DNA of 16,230 bases from Methanomassiliicoccus sp. UBA386. GTDB taxonomy: Archaea > Thermoplasmatota > Thermoplasmata > Methanomassiliicoccales > Methanomassiliicoccaceae. Made by a program: the position numbers and the translations under genes. The notes beneath the pieces were generated by a model. The model was not told the origin of the DNA. It worked only from the letters and a program-made list of their open reading frames with translations, and ran no database searches. Each line of letters opens with the position of its first letter. Position 1 is the first letter of the stretch. The stretch lies in assembly GCA_002498285.1 (NCBI GenBank), contig DAGU01000016.1:1-16230 (forward strand), read 5' to 3'. Shown in pieces: positions 1 through 7,168 of this stretch.

Positions 1-2211
1 CTACCTGTACACCCCGGGGTCCTGCCACTTGGGCGCGGAAGGATCGATGCTTCGGCTGAACTCCTCGTACCACTTCATGACGTCCTTGGAGCAGGATGCG
101 CGGATCGCCTTGAGCGCGGCCTCGAAGTGCCGCTGCCCGATGCTGTCAGCATGGGGGTTCTCGCGCAGCGCGATCATGGCGGCCTCCCGGCACAGCGACT
201 CGAGGTCCGCGCCCACGAATCCCTCGGTCCTCGCCACCAGCTCGTCCAGGTCGACGCCGTTGAGCGGCATGCGGGAGGTCTTGATGCGGAGGATGCCCGA
301 CCTGGCCTGAGCATCGGGGAGCGGCACCAGGGCCAGGCGGTCGAAGCGCCCGGGCCGCAGCAGCGCCGGATCGATGATGTCCGGCCGGTTGGTGGCCGCC
401 ATGACGGTCACGCGGTCCAGGGGCTCGAAGCCGTCCATCGACGTCAGCAACTGGTTCACCACTCGCTCGATGGCGTGGGAATCAAGGCCGCTTCCCCTCC
501 GAGGCGCAATGGCATCCAGCTCGTCCAGGAACACTATGGCCGGCGCCACCTGCTTGGCCTTCTTGAAGATCTGCCGGATGGCCTTCTCCGACTCGCCCAG
601 CCACTTGCTAAGGACCTCCGGTCCCTTGACCGAAATGAAGTTCACGTTGCACTCGTTGGCCACTGCCTTGGCGATGAGCGTCTTGCCGGTGCCGGGCGGC
701 CCGTACAGCAGGACGCCCCTGCCCGGCTTGATGCCCATCCGTTCGAAGCTCGCCGGGTCCTCCAGGGGCAGTTCGACCATCTCGCGCAGCAGCCGCTTGA
801 CGTCATCGAGGCCGCCCACGTCCGACCACTGTACATGTGGCACCTCAATGGCGACCTCACGCATGGCCGACGGCTCCACCTCCCGTCGGGCCTCGTTGAA
901 GTCCTCCTGCGTCACCCGCATGGTCTCCAGGACCTCGGGCGCCACTGGCCGGTCGAGGTCCAGGTCCGGAACATGTCTTGCCAGGCACTTCATGGCCGCT
1001 TCCCTGGCCAGCGCGGCGAGGTCCGCGCCCACGAAGCCGTGTGTGGAGCCGGCCAATTTGCCCAGGTCCACGTCATTATCGAGCGGCATGCCGCGGGTAT
1101 GGATCTGCAAGACCTCCAGCCGCCCCTCTCTGGTGGGAACGCCGATCTCGATCTCCCTGTCGAACCGTCCTGGGCGGCGCAGCGCCGGATCGATGGCGTC
1201 CTCCCGGTTCGTCGCTCCGATCACGATGACCTGCCCGCGGCCCCCCAGGCCGTCCATCAGGGTGAGCATCTGGGCGACCACCCTCCTTTCTGTCTCGCCA
1301 GTCACGTCCTCTCGCTTGGGCGCGATGGAATCAATCTCGTCGATGAATACGATGGAGGGCGCGCCCTTCTCCGCCTCCTCGAACTTCTCCCGCAGTTTCT
1401 CCTCGCTCTGCCCGTAGTATTTGGACATGATCTCCGGGCCGTTGATGCTGTGGAAGTTGGCCCCCGATTCGTTGGCCACTGCCTTGGCGATGAGCGTCTT
1501 GCCGGTGCCGGGCGGCCCGTACAGCAGGACGCCTCGCGGCGGCACGATGCCCAGGCGGTCGAACAGCTCGGGATGCTTGAGCGGCAGCTCGATGATCTCG
1601 CGGACGCGCTTCAGTTCATCGCCGAGGCCGCCCACGTCGTCGTAGGTGACCGAGGTCGAGGCCACCTCTTCCGCCTCCACCGGCTCGGTCTTGACCACCA
1701 GATCGGTATGGCTGCCGACGACGACCACGCCGGAGGGTGCGGTGCTGACGACCATGAAGGGCAGGAAGCCGCCCATGAGGGCGATGTTAGGTATGATGAT
1801 GGCGTCGCCCTTTACCAGCGGACGGTTCGTCAGCCCCTTCTTGAACAGCTCCTCCACCCCCTGTCCGAAGCGGACCCTCTTGCCCGGCGGGATCTTGGGC
1901 GCCACCACGATCTTGCTGGCCGGCTGCGTCTCCGCCTTGATGACCGATACCCTCTCCCCTATGCTGATGCCGGCGTTGGAACGTATCATCCCGTCTATGG
2001 AGATCAGCCCCTTGCCCTCATCCTCCTGGGGGGCGCGGAACACCTTGGCCGCGGTCCTCCTCTTGCCGACTATCTCGATGAAGTCTCCCATGTCCACGCC
2101 CAGCTCCTTCCTGGTCTCGGTGTCTATCCTGGCCCTCCCCAGGCCCACCTCCGACTGGTGCTGTGCGCTGGCCACTTTAAGCATTAACGGTTCGCTCACG
2201 CGATGCCCCAT
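1..2211 (-). CDS. cdc48: Cdc48/VAT-type AAA+ ATPase (p97 homologue)
   Basis: Hexameric unfoldase that uses ATP to pull apart folded or complexed proteins in the cytosol, often feeding the 20S proteasome. The N-terminal part has the Cdc48 double-psi-barrel pattern (LGRARIDTETRKELGV, then GDFIEIVGKR). Two AAA modules follow. Each has Walker A GPPGTGKT (near nt 1500-1520 and 680-705), Walker B (FIDEID in D1, FLDELD in D2) and an arginine-finger region ending RRPGRFDRE or LRPGRFDRL. The protein is about 736 aa, normal for the family. The last residues are VYR, matching the hydrophobic-Tyr-X proteasome-docking motif. A TATA-like TTAATAT on the minus strand at 2232-2238 lies 24 nt before ATG 2211, which supports a leaderless start there. 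GTG 2199 (SEPLMLKVASAQ) is an alternative that looks more like family N-termini. The open frame continues to 2703 but that part is antisense to the neighbour. The stop is TAG, at the window edge. Confidence 0.95.
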   Translation of the reverse strand: MGHRVSEPLMLKVASAQHQSEVGLGRARIDTETRKELGVDMGDFIEIVGKRRTAAKVFRAPQEDEGKGLISIDGMIRSNAGISIGERVSVIKAETQPASKIVVAPKIPPGKRVRFGQGVEELFKKGLTNRPLVKGDAIIIPNIALMGGFLPFMVVSTAPSGVVVVGSHTDLVVKTEPVEAEEVASTSVTYDDVGGLGDELKRVREIIELPLKHPELFDRLGIVPPRGVLLYGPPGTGKTLIAKAVANESGANFHSINGPEIMSKYYGQSEEKLREKFEEAEKGAPSIVFIDEIDSIAPKREDVTGETERRVVAQMLTLMDGLGGRGQVIVIGATNREDAIDPALRRPGRFDREIEIGVPTREGRLEVLQIHTRGMPLDNDVDLGKLAGSTHGFVGADLAALAREAAMKCLARHVPDLDLDRPVAPEVLETMRVTQEDFNEARREVEPSAMREVAIEVPHVQWSDVGGLDDVKRLLREMVELPLEDPASFERMGIKPGRGVLLYGPPGTGKTLIAKAVANECNVNFISVKGPEVLSKWLGESEKAIRQIFKKAKQVAPAIVFLDELDAIAPRRGSGLDSHAIERVVNQLLTSMDGFEPLDRVTVMAATNRPDIIDPALLRPGRFDRLALVPLPDAQARSGILRIKTSRMPLNGVDLDELVARTEGFVGADLESLCREAAMIALRENPHADSIGQRHFEAALKAIRASCSKDVMKWYEEFSRSIDPSAPKWQDPGVYR
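653..717. repeat. 65-nt exact repeat, copy 1 (D2 Walker A of cdc48)
   Basis: This 65-nt stretch is identical base for base to 1469-1533. On the minus strand it encodes GVLLYGPPGTGKTLIAKAVA followed by NE, the Walker A region of the second AAA domain. The flanking bases differ at once on both sides. Confidence 0.9.
1469..1533. repeat. 65-nt exact repeat, copy 2 (D1 Walker A of cdc48)
   Basis: Second copy of the 653-717 repeat, in the Walker A region of the first AAA domain. Synonymous third positions are identical too, although the rest of D1 and D2 differ clearly in DNA sequence. Confidence 0.9.
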
Positions 2212-2231
2212 CAGGTGAATCGTGGGTGGCC

Positions 2232-2238
2232 ATATTAA
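2232..2238 (-). promoter_or_regulatory. TATA-like box for cdc48
   Basis: Minus-strand TTAATAT, centred 24 nt upstream of ATG 2211 in the 81-nt divergent gap. The spacing fits a leaderless transcript. Confidence 0.5.
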
Positions 2239-2262
2239 CCTTGGGCCGTAAGCCGCATCAAC

Positions 2263-2270
2263 ATTATATC
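2263..2270 (+). promoter_or_regulatory. TATA-like box for the DUF89 gene
   Basis: ATTATATC is centred about 26 nt upstream of ATG 2293. This supports a leaderless start at 2293 rather than at GTG 2284. Confidence 0.55.
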
Positions 2271-2292
2271 CAGCTCTGTTCTTGTGAGGGCC

Positions 2293-3156
2293 ATGGAGAT
2301 CACGCCGGAATGCATCCCCTGCCTGCTGGGAAGGGTGCTGTTCGAGGCAGAGCTGTGCGCCCCCCACCGCGCCGCCGAGGCCATGAGGTATGGGCTGGCG
2401 GCCCTTCACGAGAACTACGTTCCCGGGGCGAACTCGGCCGAGGTGGCCACCAAGGTGCATCGCCGCGTTTACCAGACTCTCGGCTGCGAAGATCCTTACG
2501 CAGGCCTCAAGGAGAGGAGCGACATGGTGGCCGCATCCCTGCTGGACCGCGCGCGAGACTTCATCGAGCGCTCCGACGACCGCCTGGAGGCCGCAGTTCT
2601 GGTGGCCATCGCCGGCAACGTCATGGACTTCGGGATACCGGGGCACGATGACCCGGAGCAGCTGCGGAGCGATCTCGATGGCATTCTGGGGCAGGGACTG
2701 CACGTCAATGACGTGGGCCGCCTAAGGCGCATGCTGGGGCCGGGCAGGAAGGTCGTGTACCTGACGGACAACTGCGGCGAATCGGTGCTGGACCGGCTGC
2801 TGGTCGAGGAGCTCCGGAGCACCGGGGCAATGGTCGTCGGCGTTGTGAAAGGCGCGCCGGTGCTGACCGACGTCACCATGGACGAGGCGCCCCGCGCCGG
2901 GCTGGACAAGGCGTTCGACGAGATCCTCACCACTGGCATGTTCGCCGTGGGACTCGACGTGAAACGGATGGACGACCGCCTCCGCTCCTTGATGGGATCC
3001 GCCGACGTGATCATATCGAAGGGCATGGCTAACTACGAGTCCCTCTCCGATGCAGGCATCGGGCCCATCATCTACCTCATGAGGGCCAAGTGCCGACCGG
3101 TGGCTGAGGCCATCGGCGCGAGGAAGGGCGACAACGTGGCCAAGCTGTGCGTCTGA
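2293..3156 (+). CDS. DUF89 / damage-control phosphatase-like protein (ARMT1-like fold)
   Basis: Archaeal DUF89 family protein of 287 aa. Known family members are metal-dependent phosphatases that hydrolyse unwanted phosphorylated metabolites; the substrate here cannot be told from sequence. The N-terminus MEITPECIPCLL carries the CxPC pattern typical of archaeal members. YLTDNCGESVLDRLL near residue 155 is the Asp-Asn metal-binding motif, and the ISKGMANYESL segment is the other conserved block. GNVMDFGIPG is also typical. ATG 2293 is preferred because a TATA-like box lies 26 nt upstream; GTG 2284 would add three residues. It is divergent from cdc48 and stands alone. It ends in TGA and is followed by a decayed region. 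Confidence 0.88.
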   Translation: MEITPECIPCLLGRVLFEAELCAPHRAAEAMRYGLAALHENYVPGANSAEVATKVHRRVYQTLGCEDPYAGLKERSDMVAASLLDRARDFIERSDDRLEAAVLVAIAGNVMDFGIPGHDDPEQLRSDLDGILGQGLHVNDVGRLRRMLGPGRKVVYLTDNCGESVLDRLLVEELRSTGAMVVGVVKGAPVLTDVTMDEAPRAGLDKAFDEILTTGMFAVGLDVKRMDDRLRSLMGSADVIISKGMANYESLSDAGIGPIIYLMRAKCRPVAEAIGARKGDNVAKLCV

Positions 3157-3213
3157 GCGCCGAACCCATTGTTGCCGCTCGATCGAGCCTTGCAGCGAAC
3201 GGGAATCGGGGAC

Positions 3214-3396
3214 TTACGCCGATTCCAGAGCATCTAGGTTCCTGGACGCGTTGTGTTCAGCGCGAGCATGAACCTCGCAAGCGCACGAACTCCTCATCCC
3301 CGCGATCTCTCTCATCGATGATGTCACAAACATAGCATCGTTGCGAAGAGCAGGCAGGACTCTTGGAATGAGGCGTGATTCCTGCACATCTGCTCC
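3214..3396 (-). pseudogene. TnpB (IS200/IS605 OrfB) C-terminal remnant, frameshifted
   Basis: Reading the minus strand, one frame gives SPACSSQRCYVCD then about 14 residues ending EEFVR (nt about 3360-3288). A second frame continues SCACEVHARAEHNASRNL to a TAA at 3216-3214. Together these match the zinc-ribbon and RuvC-III end of TnpB nucleases: (T/S)SQxCxxC, a 15-residue spacer ending F-x-R, another cysteine pair, then CG-x(4)-RD-x-NAA-x-NI. The first Cys pair lies at 3337-3326 and the second at 3285-3277. A frame change and small deletion lie near 3280, the CG is CE and the RD is AE, so the piece is dead. The rest of TnpB and the element ends are not recognisable. The family call rests on motif spacing only. 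Confidence 0.5.
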
Positions 3397-3781
3397 AACC
3401 GTCAGGTCGACCTCTTGGTCGTGGCTTCAGTTACGTCCTTATCCGGTATACTACTGGAACGTATCTCTCAAGATGGCCATGGTCGCTGAATGGTGCAATT
3501 GACAGCATTAGCATACTTGTTCAGGAGCGGATGAATGCCATAGCATTTACCATATCGAGATCAGGGGAGCAGTCCTGGATGTCCTTTGCGTTTAGTCAGA
3601 ATGAAAACGCTCGTGTTTCTTTATGCGCATATCATGTTCTCTTCGCCTGTGTCATCCACATGCCTGAGCATCGGGATGGTCGTGAACTTCGCTCAATAAT
3701 AAAAAATGCATGTAGCTCCATCCCATCCCTCTATGTCCTGTAACAACATCGTTCCCATGCACGCGATCGTGACCGAAAAGG

Positions 3782-3791
3782 CAGGTGGGCG
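3782..3791 (+). promoter_or_regulatory. Shine-Dalgarno-like site for the nucleotidylyltransferase
   Basis: AGGTGGGCGG ends three bases before ATG 3795 and contains GGTGG. No convincing TATA box lies about 26 nt upstream, so this gene probably has a leader. Confidence 0.4.
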
Positions 3792-3794
3792 GTC

Positions 3795-4871
3795 ATGAGC
3801 CGAGCGCGTCAGGCCGTCGTCCTCGCCGGCGGAAAGGGGACGAGGCTTCGTCCATTGACCAATGCCCGGCCCAAACCCCTACTGCCGGTGCTGGGCCGTC
3901 CGTGCGTGGAGTACGTGATCGAGGCGATGGCGGATGCAGGGGTCGAGGAGGTCTTCCTCACCTGCGGGTATCGCGCCGAGGACATGGTGGAGGCACTGGG
4001 CTCGGGCGACCAGTTCGGGGTGGACATAGTCATGTGCTTCGAGGAGACCCCGGCCGGAACGGCGGGCGCGGTCAAGCTGCTGGAGGACCGCCTGGAGGAC
4101 ACATTCATTGTGGCGTCGGGCGATGTACTGGCGGACGTGGACGTCCGCTCGCTGGTCGATCGGCATGTCAGGACGAAGGCCGTGGCCACCATGGCCCTGA
4201 CCACCGTGGAGCGGCCGGAAGAGTTCGGCATCGTCGGTCTCGATGACGCCGGCAGGATCGAACAATTCAAGGAGAAGCCCCGCACCGAGGAGGTGTTCTC
4301 CAACCTGATCAATGCCGGCATCTACGTTCTGGAGCGGGATGTGATCCCTGAGATACCTCGGGGGGAGATGTACGATTTCTCCAAGCAGCTGTTCCCTAAG
4401 CTGCTGGCCGCCGGCCAGCCGCTGTACGGCGCCCGCCTGGAGGGGCTGTGGAAGGACATCGGGCGTCCGCATGACCTGCTGGACGCCAACATCCGCATGG
4501 CCGAGCGGAGGGGACGCGCCATAAAGGTGGACGGAGCCGAGTGCAACGGACGGATCGTGGCCACCTCGTTCTCGGCCGGCGGCTGTCGCATCGACGGTCC
4601 CGCGTACATAGGCGAGGGCGCGTCGATCGGCCGCATGGCAAAGCTGTCCTCATGCGCCGTCGGAAGCAACACCGTGGTCGGGGATGGCAGCGAGGTGAAC
4701 GACTCGTTCCTCATGGAAGGCTGCTCGCTAGGCTCCCGCTGCCAGATCATAGGAAGCCTGCTGGGCGACAACGTCACGGTGGGCGACGGCGCCGTACTGA
4801 GGGACTGCGTGCTTGGCGACGGGGGGAGGGTCGAGAGGGGCGCGAGACTGGAGGGCCAGACACTGGAGTAG
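3795..4871 (+). CDS. Sugar-1-phosphate nucleotidylyltransferase with left-handed beta-helix tail
   Basis: Makes an NDP-sugar from NTP and a sugar 1-phosphate, supplying activated sugars for glycan assembly. The protein has 358 aa. The N-terminal Rossmann-like domain opens with VVLAGGKGTRLRPLT (residues 8-22), the nucleotide-binding signature, then KPLLPVLGRP. ASGDVLADVD near residue 110 is the metal and product site, and NAGIYVLE and LWKDIGRPHDLL are family blocks. From about residue 245 the chain becomes hexapeptide repeats (IGEGASIG, VVGDGSEV, LLGDNVTVGDG), a left-handed beta-helix. This fits GlmU-like, glucose-1-phosphate thymidylyltransferase-like or mannose-1-phosphate guanylyltransferase-like enzymes; the base and sugar are not decided by sequence. 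It stops at TAG, with no second in-frame stop for a long way. Glycosyltransferases downstream are likely users of its product. Confidence 0.9.
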   Translation: MSRARQAVVLAGGKGTRLRPLTNARPKPLLPVLGRPCVEYVIEAMADAGVEEVFLTCGYRAEDMVEALGSGDQFGVDIVMCFEETPAGTAGAVKLLEDRLEDTFIVASGDVLADVDVRSLVDRHVRTKAVATMALTTVERPEEFGIVGLDDAGRIEQFKEKPRTEEVFSNLINAGIYVLERDVIPEIPRGEMYDFSKQLFPKLLAAGQPLYGARLEGLWKDIGRPHDLLDANIRMAERRGRAIKVDGAECNGRIVATSFSAGGCRIDGPAYIGEGASIGRMAKLSSCAVGSNTVVGDGSEVNDSFLMEGCSLGSRCQIIGSLLGDNVTVGDGAVLRDCVLGDGGRVERGARLEGQTLE

Positions 4872-4884
4872 GGGCCGCTGACCT

Positions 4885-4892
4885 TCATATAT
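4885..4892 (+). promoter_or_regulatory. TATA-like box for the EamA transporter
   Basis: TCATATAT is centred 26 nt upstream of ATG 4915. That supports 4915 over the in-frame ATG at 4903, which lies only 14 nt away. Confidence 0.55.
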
Positions 4893-4914
4893 CCGGAGCG
4901 GGATGCCAGGCCTC

Positions 4915-5784
4915 ATGGCCGACCAGCGAAGGGATGTGGCGCTCCTGCTCATGGCAGGGGCCATATGGGGGTCTTCCTTCGCGGTCATCAAGCTTGGCCT
5001 GGAGACCGTAGATCCCATATTCTTCGCCCTGCTGCGGTTCTCCCTGGGGGGCGCCGTGATGGCGCTCGCTATGCTCGCCATGGGCCGGTTCGACCGTCGG
5101 CTTTTGACGTCCAGGCCCATCATCGTCCTATCGGTGGTGAACGCCTCCGCGTTCGCGCTGCAGAATGTGGGGCTGACCATGACAACGGCCACCAACGCCG
5201 CCCTGCTGATCAATATCAACGTGGGCATCGTGGCGATACTGGCTGCGGTGATGCTCAAGGAGACAATCACCTCCCGCACGATCTACGGACTGGGCATCGG
5301 CCTGGCGGGGGTGATAGTGATATCCACCGAAGGGGACCTGGCCTCGGTGCTTCGCGGTTCCTCTCTCGGCGACCTCCTGGCCTTCAGCGCCGGCGTGCTG
5401 TGGGCCTTCTACGTGGTCTACATGAAGAGGACGCTTGAGCACGAGGAGGACGTGCTCATGATCAGCACCGCGGTGGTCATCGGCTCGGCCGCGTTCCTCG
5501 TCCCCCTGACCATGCTGCTGGCGAAGAGCACAGCCGTTCCGGCGTCGGGACTGTGGACAGTGCTGTACACGGGCATCGTATGCACGGCCCTCGCATATAT
5601 GCTCCACAATGCGGGTCTGAGGAGGGTAAGGGCCACCGATTCTGCCGTCATACTGCTGGTGGAGCCCATCTTCGGCGTGCTGTTCGCCATCCTCCTGCTG
5701 CAGGAATGGCCATCGGCATCGACCCTGGCAGGCGGCGCCCTGGTGCTGCTCTCCATCGGTATAGTGTCGCGACGCGCTCCTTAG
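4915..5784 (+). CDS. EamA/DMT-family membrane transporter
   Basis: Integral membrane protein of 289 aa in the drug/metabolite transporter superfamily, whose members mostly export amino acids or small metabolites; the substrate is unknown. Two EamA repeats are visible. The first begins LLLMAGAIWGSSFAVIKLGLE, with the typical WG(S/T)(S/N)F motif, and has later helices such as LLININVGIVAILAAVML. The second starts LGDLLAFSAGVLWAFYVVYMKR and ends with ILLVEPIFGVLFAILLLQEW, the conserved EP near the last helices. About ten membrane segments are expected. The TATA position favours ATG 4915. The TAG stop (5782-5784) overlaps the stop of the convergent ACT gene by three bases. Confidence 0.9.
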   Translation: MADQRRDVALLLMAGAIWGSSFAVIKLGLETVDPIFFALLRFSLGGAVMALAMLAMGRFDRRLLTSRPIIVLSVVNASAFALQNVGLTMTTATNAALLININVGIVAILAAVMLKETITSRTIYGLGIGLAGVIVISTEGDLASVLRGSSLGDLLAFSAGVLWAFYVVYMKRTLEHEEDVLMISTAVVIGSAAFLVPLTMLLAKSTAVPASGLWTVLYTGIVCTALAYMLHNAGLRRVRATDSAVILLVEPIFGVLFAILLLQEWPSASTLAGGALVLLSIGIVSRRAP

Positions 5785-6173
5785 ATATATCTGGACAGGA
5801 CCTCGCGGGCCCTGGCACCGTCATCGGTGGCGATGGCGATCTCTCTGACATTGTTGCCGTGCGTCCCCAGGATGAACATGGACTCGATGTTGATCCCCGA
5901 TCTGGACAGCACCTTGGTCACCTTGGCAAGCTCTCCCGGGCGGTCCGGGAGGGACACGACATCGATATCTCTCTCGGAGAACTCCACATTGGCCGCCCGG
6001 AGGGCGCTCCTGGTGCTGGCATCATCGTCAGTGACGATCCGGACCATGGGTCGGGGTGGTCCGAGGTCGGTGGATATGCCCCTGATGTTGACAGAGTTGC
6101 GGGACAGGGCCTCCGCGATCCTCGACACGTCGCCAGGCTTGTTCTGGACGAAGATCTCGAACTGTTGCGTCAT
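5781..6173 (-). CDS. Tandem ACT-domain protein
   Basis: Small cytosolic protein of 130 aa made almost wholly of two ACT domains. The first spans about residues 4-66 (FEIFVQNKPGDVSRIAEALS) and the second about 68-130 (DVVSLPDRPGELAKVTKVLS). Both have the N-K/R-PG turn that usually forms the amino-acid binding site between ACT units. There is no catalytic domain, so a regulatory or ligand-sensing role is inferred. It resembles stand-alone tandem ACT proteins found near 2-oxoacid or aryl-CoA enzymes in other prokaryotes, but no such gene is adjacent here. A minus-strand TATA-like box at 6197-6205 supports a leaderless start at ATG 6173. The stop is TAA. Confidence 0.85.
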   Translation of the reverse strand: MTQQFEIFVQNKPGDVSRIAEALSRNSVNIRGISTDLGPPRPMVRIVTDDDASTRSALRAANVEFSERDIDVVSLPDRPGELAKVTKVLSRSGINIESMFILGTHGNNVREIAIATDDGARAREVLSRYI

Positions 6174-6196
6174 CGCATCCTGAATTGTCAGCGCCG

Positions 6197-6205
6197 GTTA
6201 ATAAT
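6197..6205 (-). promoter_or_regulatory. TATA-like box for the ACT gene
   Basis: Minus-strand ATTATTAAC is centred about 28 nt upstream of ATG 6173, in the 76-nt divergent gap. Confidence 0.45.
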
Positions 6206-6223
6206 TCTCGGCCGACATAAGGC

Positions 6224-6230
6224 GTTAATA
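6224..6230 (+). promoter_or_regulatory. TATA-like box for the GT2-GT-C operon
   Basis: GTTAATA is centred about 23 nt before ATG 6250 and about 32 nt before ATG 6259. The two divergent boxes share this small gap. Confidence 0.45.
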
Positions 6231-6249
6231 CCAGCGTTCCTTTTGTACT

Positions 6250-7164
6250 ATGGTGGTCATGGATCGGAAGGTGGCGGTGGCGGTGGTCAACTGGAGGAGG
6301 GCCGCCGATACGCTTGAGTGCCTAGCCACGCTCATCGAGCACTCCCCATGCCATCTGGACCTGGTTGTGGTCGACAACGGTTCTGGTGATGGCTCGGCCG
6401 AGCGTATATCAGGGCGTTTCCCGCAGGCCCACCTGATCGCGCTGGAGCGCAACGAAGGGTATGTGGCCGGCATCAATCTGGCTATAACCGAGGCGCTGAA
6501 GCGCGGACCGGAGCTCATACTGATCATGAACAACGACGCTGTCTCCACCCCGGGGTTCCTGGAACCGCTGCTGGATATAATGAACCGCCGGCCCCAGTGC
6601 GGCATCGCGGGCCCCAAGATATTGTACTACGACTCCGGCCTGGTATGGTTCGGAGGCGGGTCGTACAACCACTGGCTTGGATACACCAAACACCAGCATA
6701 TGGACGAGGAGGATGCCGAGGACGTCGAGAGGCCGATCGATTACGTGACCGGCTGCACCGCCCTCGTCCGCCCCGACGTGTTCCGCCGCATAGGTCTGTT
6801 CGACGAGGATTTCAACATGTACTTCGAGGACCTGGACTTCTGCCTCCGGGCCGAGGCGGCCGGCTACGAGAGCTGGTACGTGCCATCGTCGGTGACGAGG
6901 CACAAGGTCTCGGCGTCCGCTGGGATCATGGGGGAGAACATCCTGACGCCCCTGCGCGCATACCACTATGCGAGGAACGCCTTGCTCGTGATCAGCAAGA
7001 ACCGCCGGGGTCTCAAGGCGGCCACTTCCATCATGGGCCAGTATCTGGTGGCATTGCCATACTATGCCCTCGGGATACTCCTGGGGCCGAGCAAGCGTTC
7101 CATGTTCCCTTACCTTAGAGGTCTTTGGGATGGCACGTTGTGGCTGCTAAGGAAGGAGGCGTGA
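6250..7164 (+). CDS. GT2 glycosyltransferase, rhamnosyltransferase-like
   Basis: Inverting GT-A glycosyltransferase that transfers a sugar from an NDP-sugar on the cytosolic side of the membrane; donor and acceptor are unknown. The 304-aa protein shows the family blocks in order: VAVVNWRRAADTLECLATL, VVVDNGSGDGSAE, ERNEGYVAGINLAI, LIMNNDAVSTPGFLE (the D-containing metal motif), then FDEDFNMYFEDLDFCLRAEA (the ED acceptor-site block) and HKVSASAG. This order is typical of WbbL/rhamnosyltransferase-like enzymes. A hydrophobic stretch near residues 258-280 may bind the membrane. ATG 6259 is an alternative start. It ends in TGA four bases before the next gene, with which it forms an operon. Confidence 0.88.
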   Translation: MVVMDRKVAVAVVNWRRAADTLECLATLIEHSPCHLDLVVVDNGSGDGSAERISGRFPQAHLIALERNEGYVAGINLAITEALKRGPELILIMNNDAVSTPGFLEPLLDIMNRRPQCGIAGPKILYYDSGLVWFGGGSYNHWLGYTKHQHMDEEDAEDVERPIDYVTGCTALVRPDVFRRIGLFDEDFNMYFEDLDFCLRAEAAGYESWYVPSSVTRHKVSASAGIMGENILTPLRAYHYARNALLVISKNRRGLKAATSIMGQYLVALPYYALGILLGPSKRSMFPYLRGLWDGTLWLLRKEA

Positions 7165-7168
7165 GGCC

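Larger units (their letters stand above)
3157..3794. other. 638-nt gap with no intact gene; decayed, GC-poorer DNA
   Basis: This stretch is visibly richer in A and T than its neighbours (for example around 3690-3710). All three minus-strand frames are broken by stops. A plus-strand open frame of 122 codons at 3375-3743 has no ribosome site, no promoter at the right place and no recognisable family, so I do not call it a gene. The lower half contains a recognisable TnpB C-terminal remnant (3214-3396, -). I recognise nothing in 3400-3740 and see no tRNA or CRISPR repeat. Confidence 0.6.

Noticed and set aside
127..2187. Long plus-strand open frame of 686 codons opposite cdc48
   Set aside because: It lies exactly antisense to a clear Cdc48 gene, has a composition skewed to His, Arg, Asp and Gly, and matches no family. 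GC-rich codon use explains the lack of stops.
2212..2703. N-terminal extension of the cdc48 frame to 2703
   Set aside because: It is antisense to the DUF89 gene, and a promoter-like box lies between the two genes. Family proteins begin near the SEPLMLKV region.
3147..3335. Plus-strand open frame of 62 codons after DUF89
   Set aside because: It starts inside DUF89 and runs antisense to the TnpB remnant, with no coding signal.
3375..3743. Plus-strand open frame of 122 codons in the gap
   Set aside because: No ribosome site, no well-placed TATA box and no family. It lies in decayed GC-poor DNA and is rich in Ser and Arg like an antisense frame.
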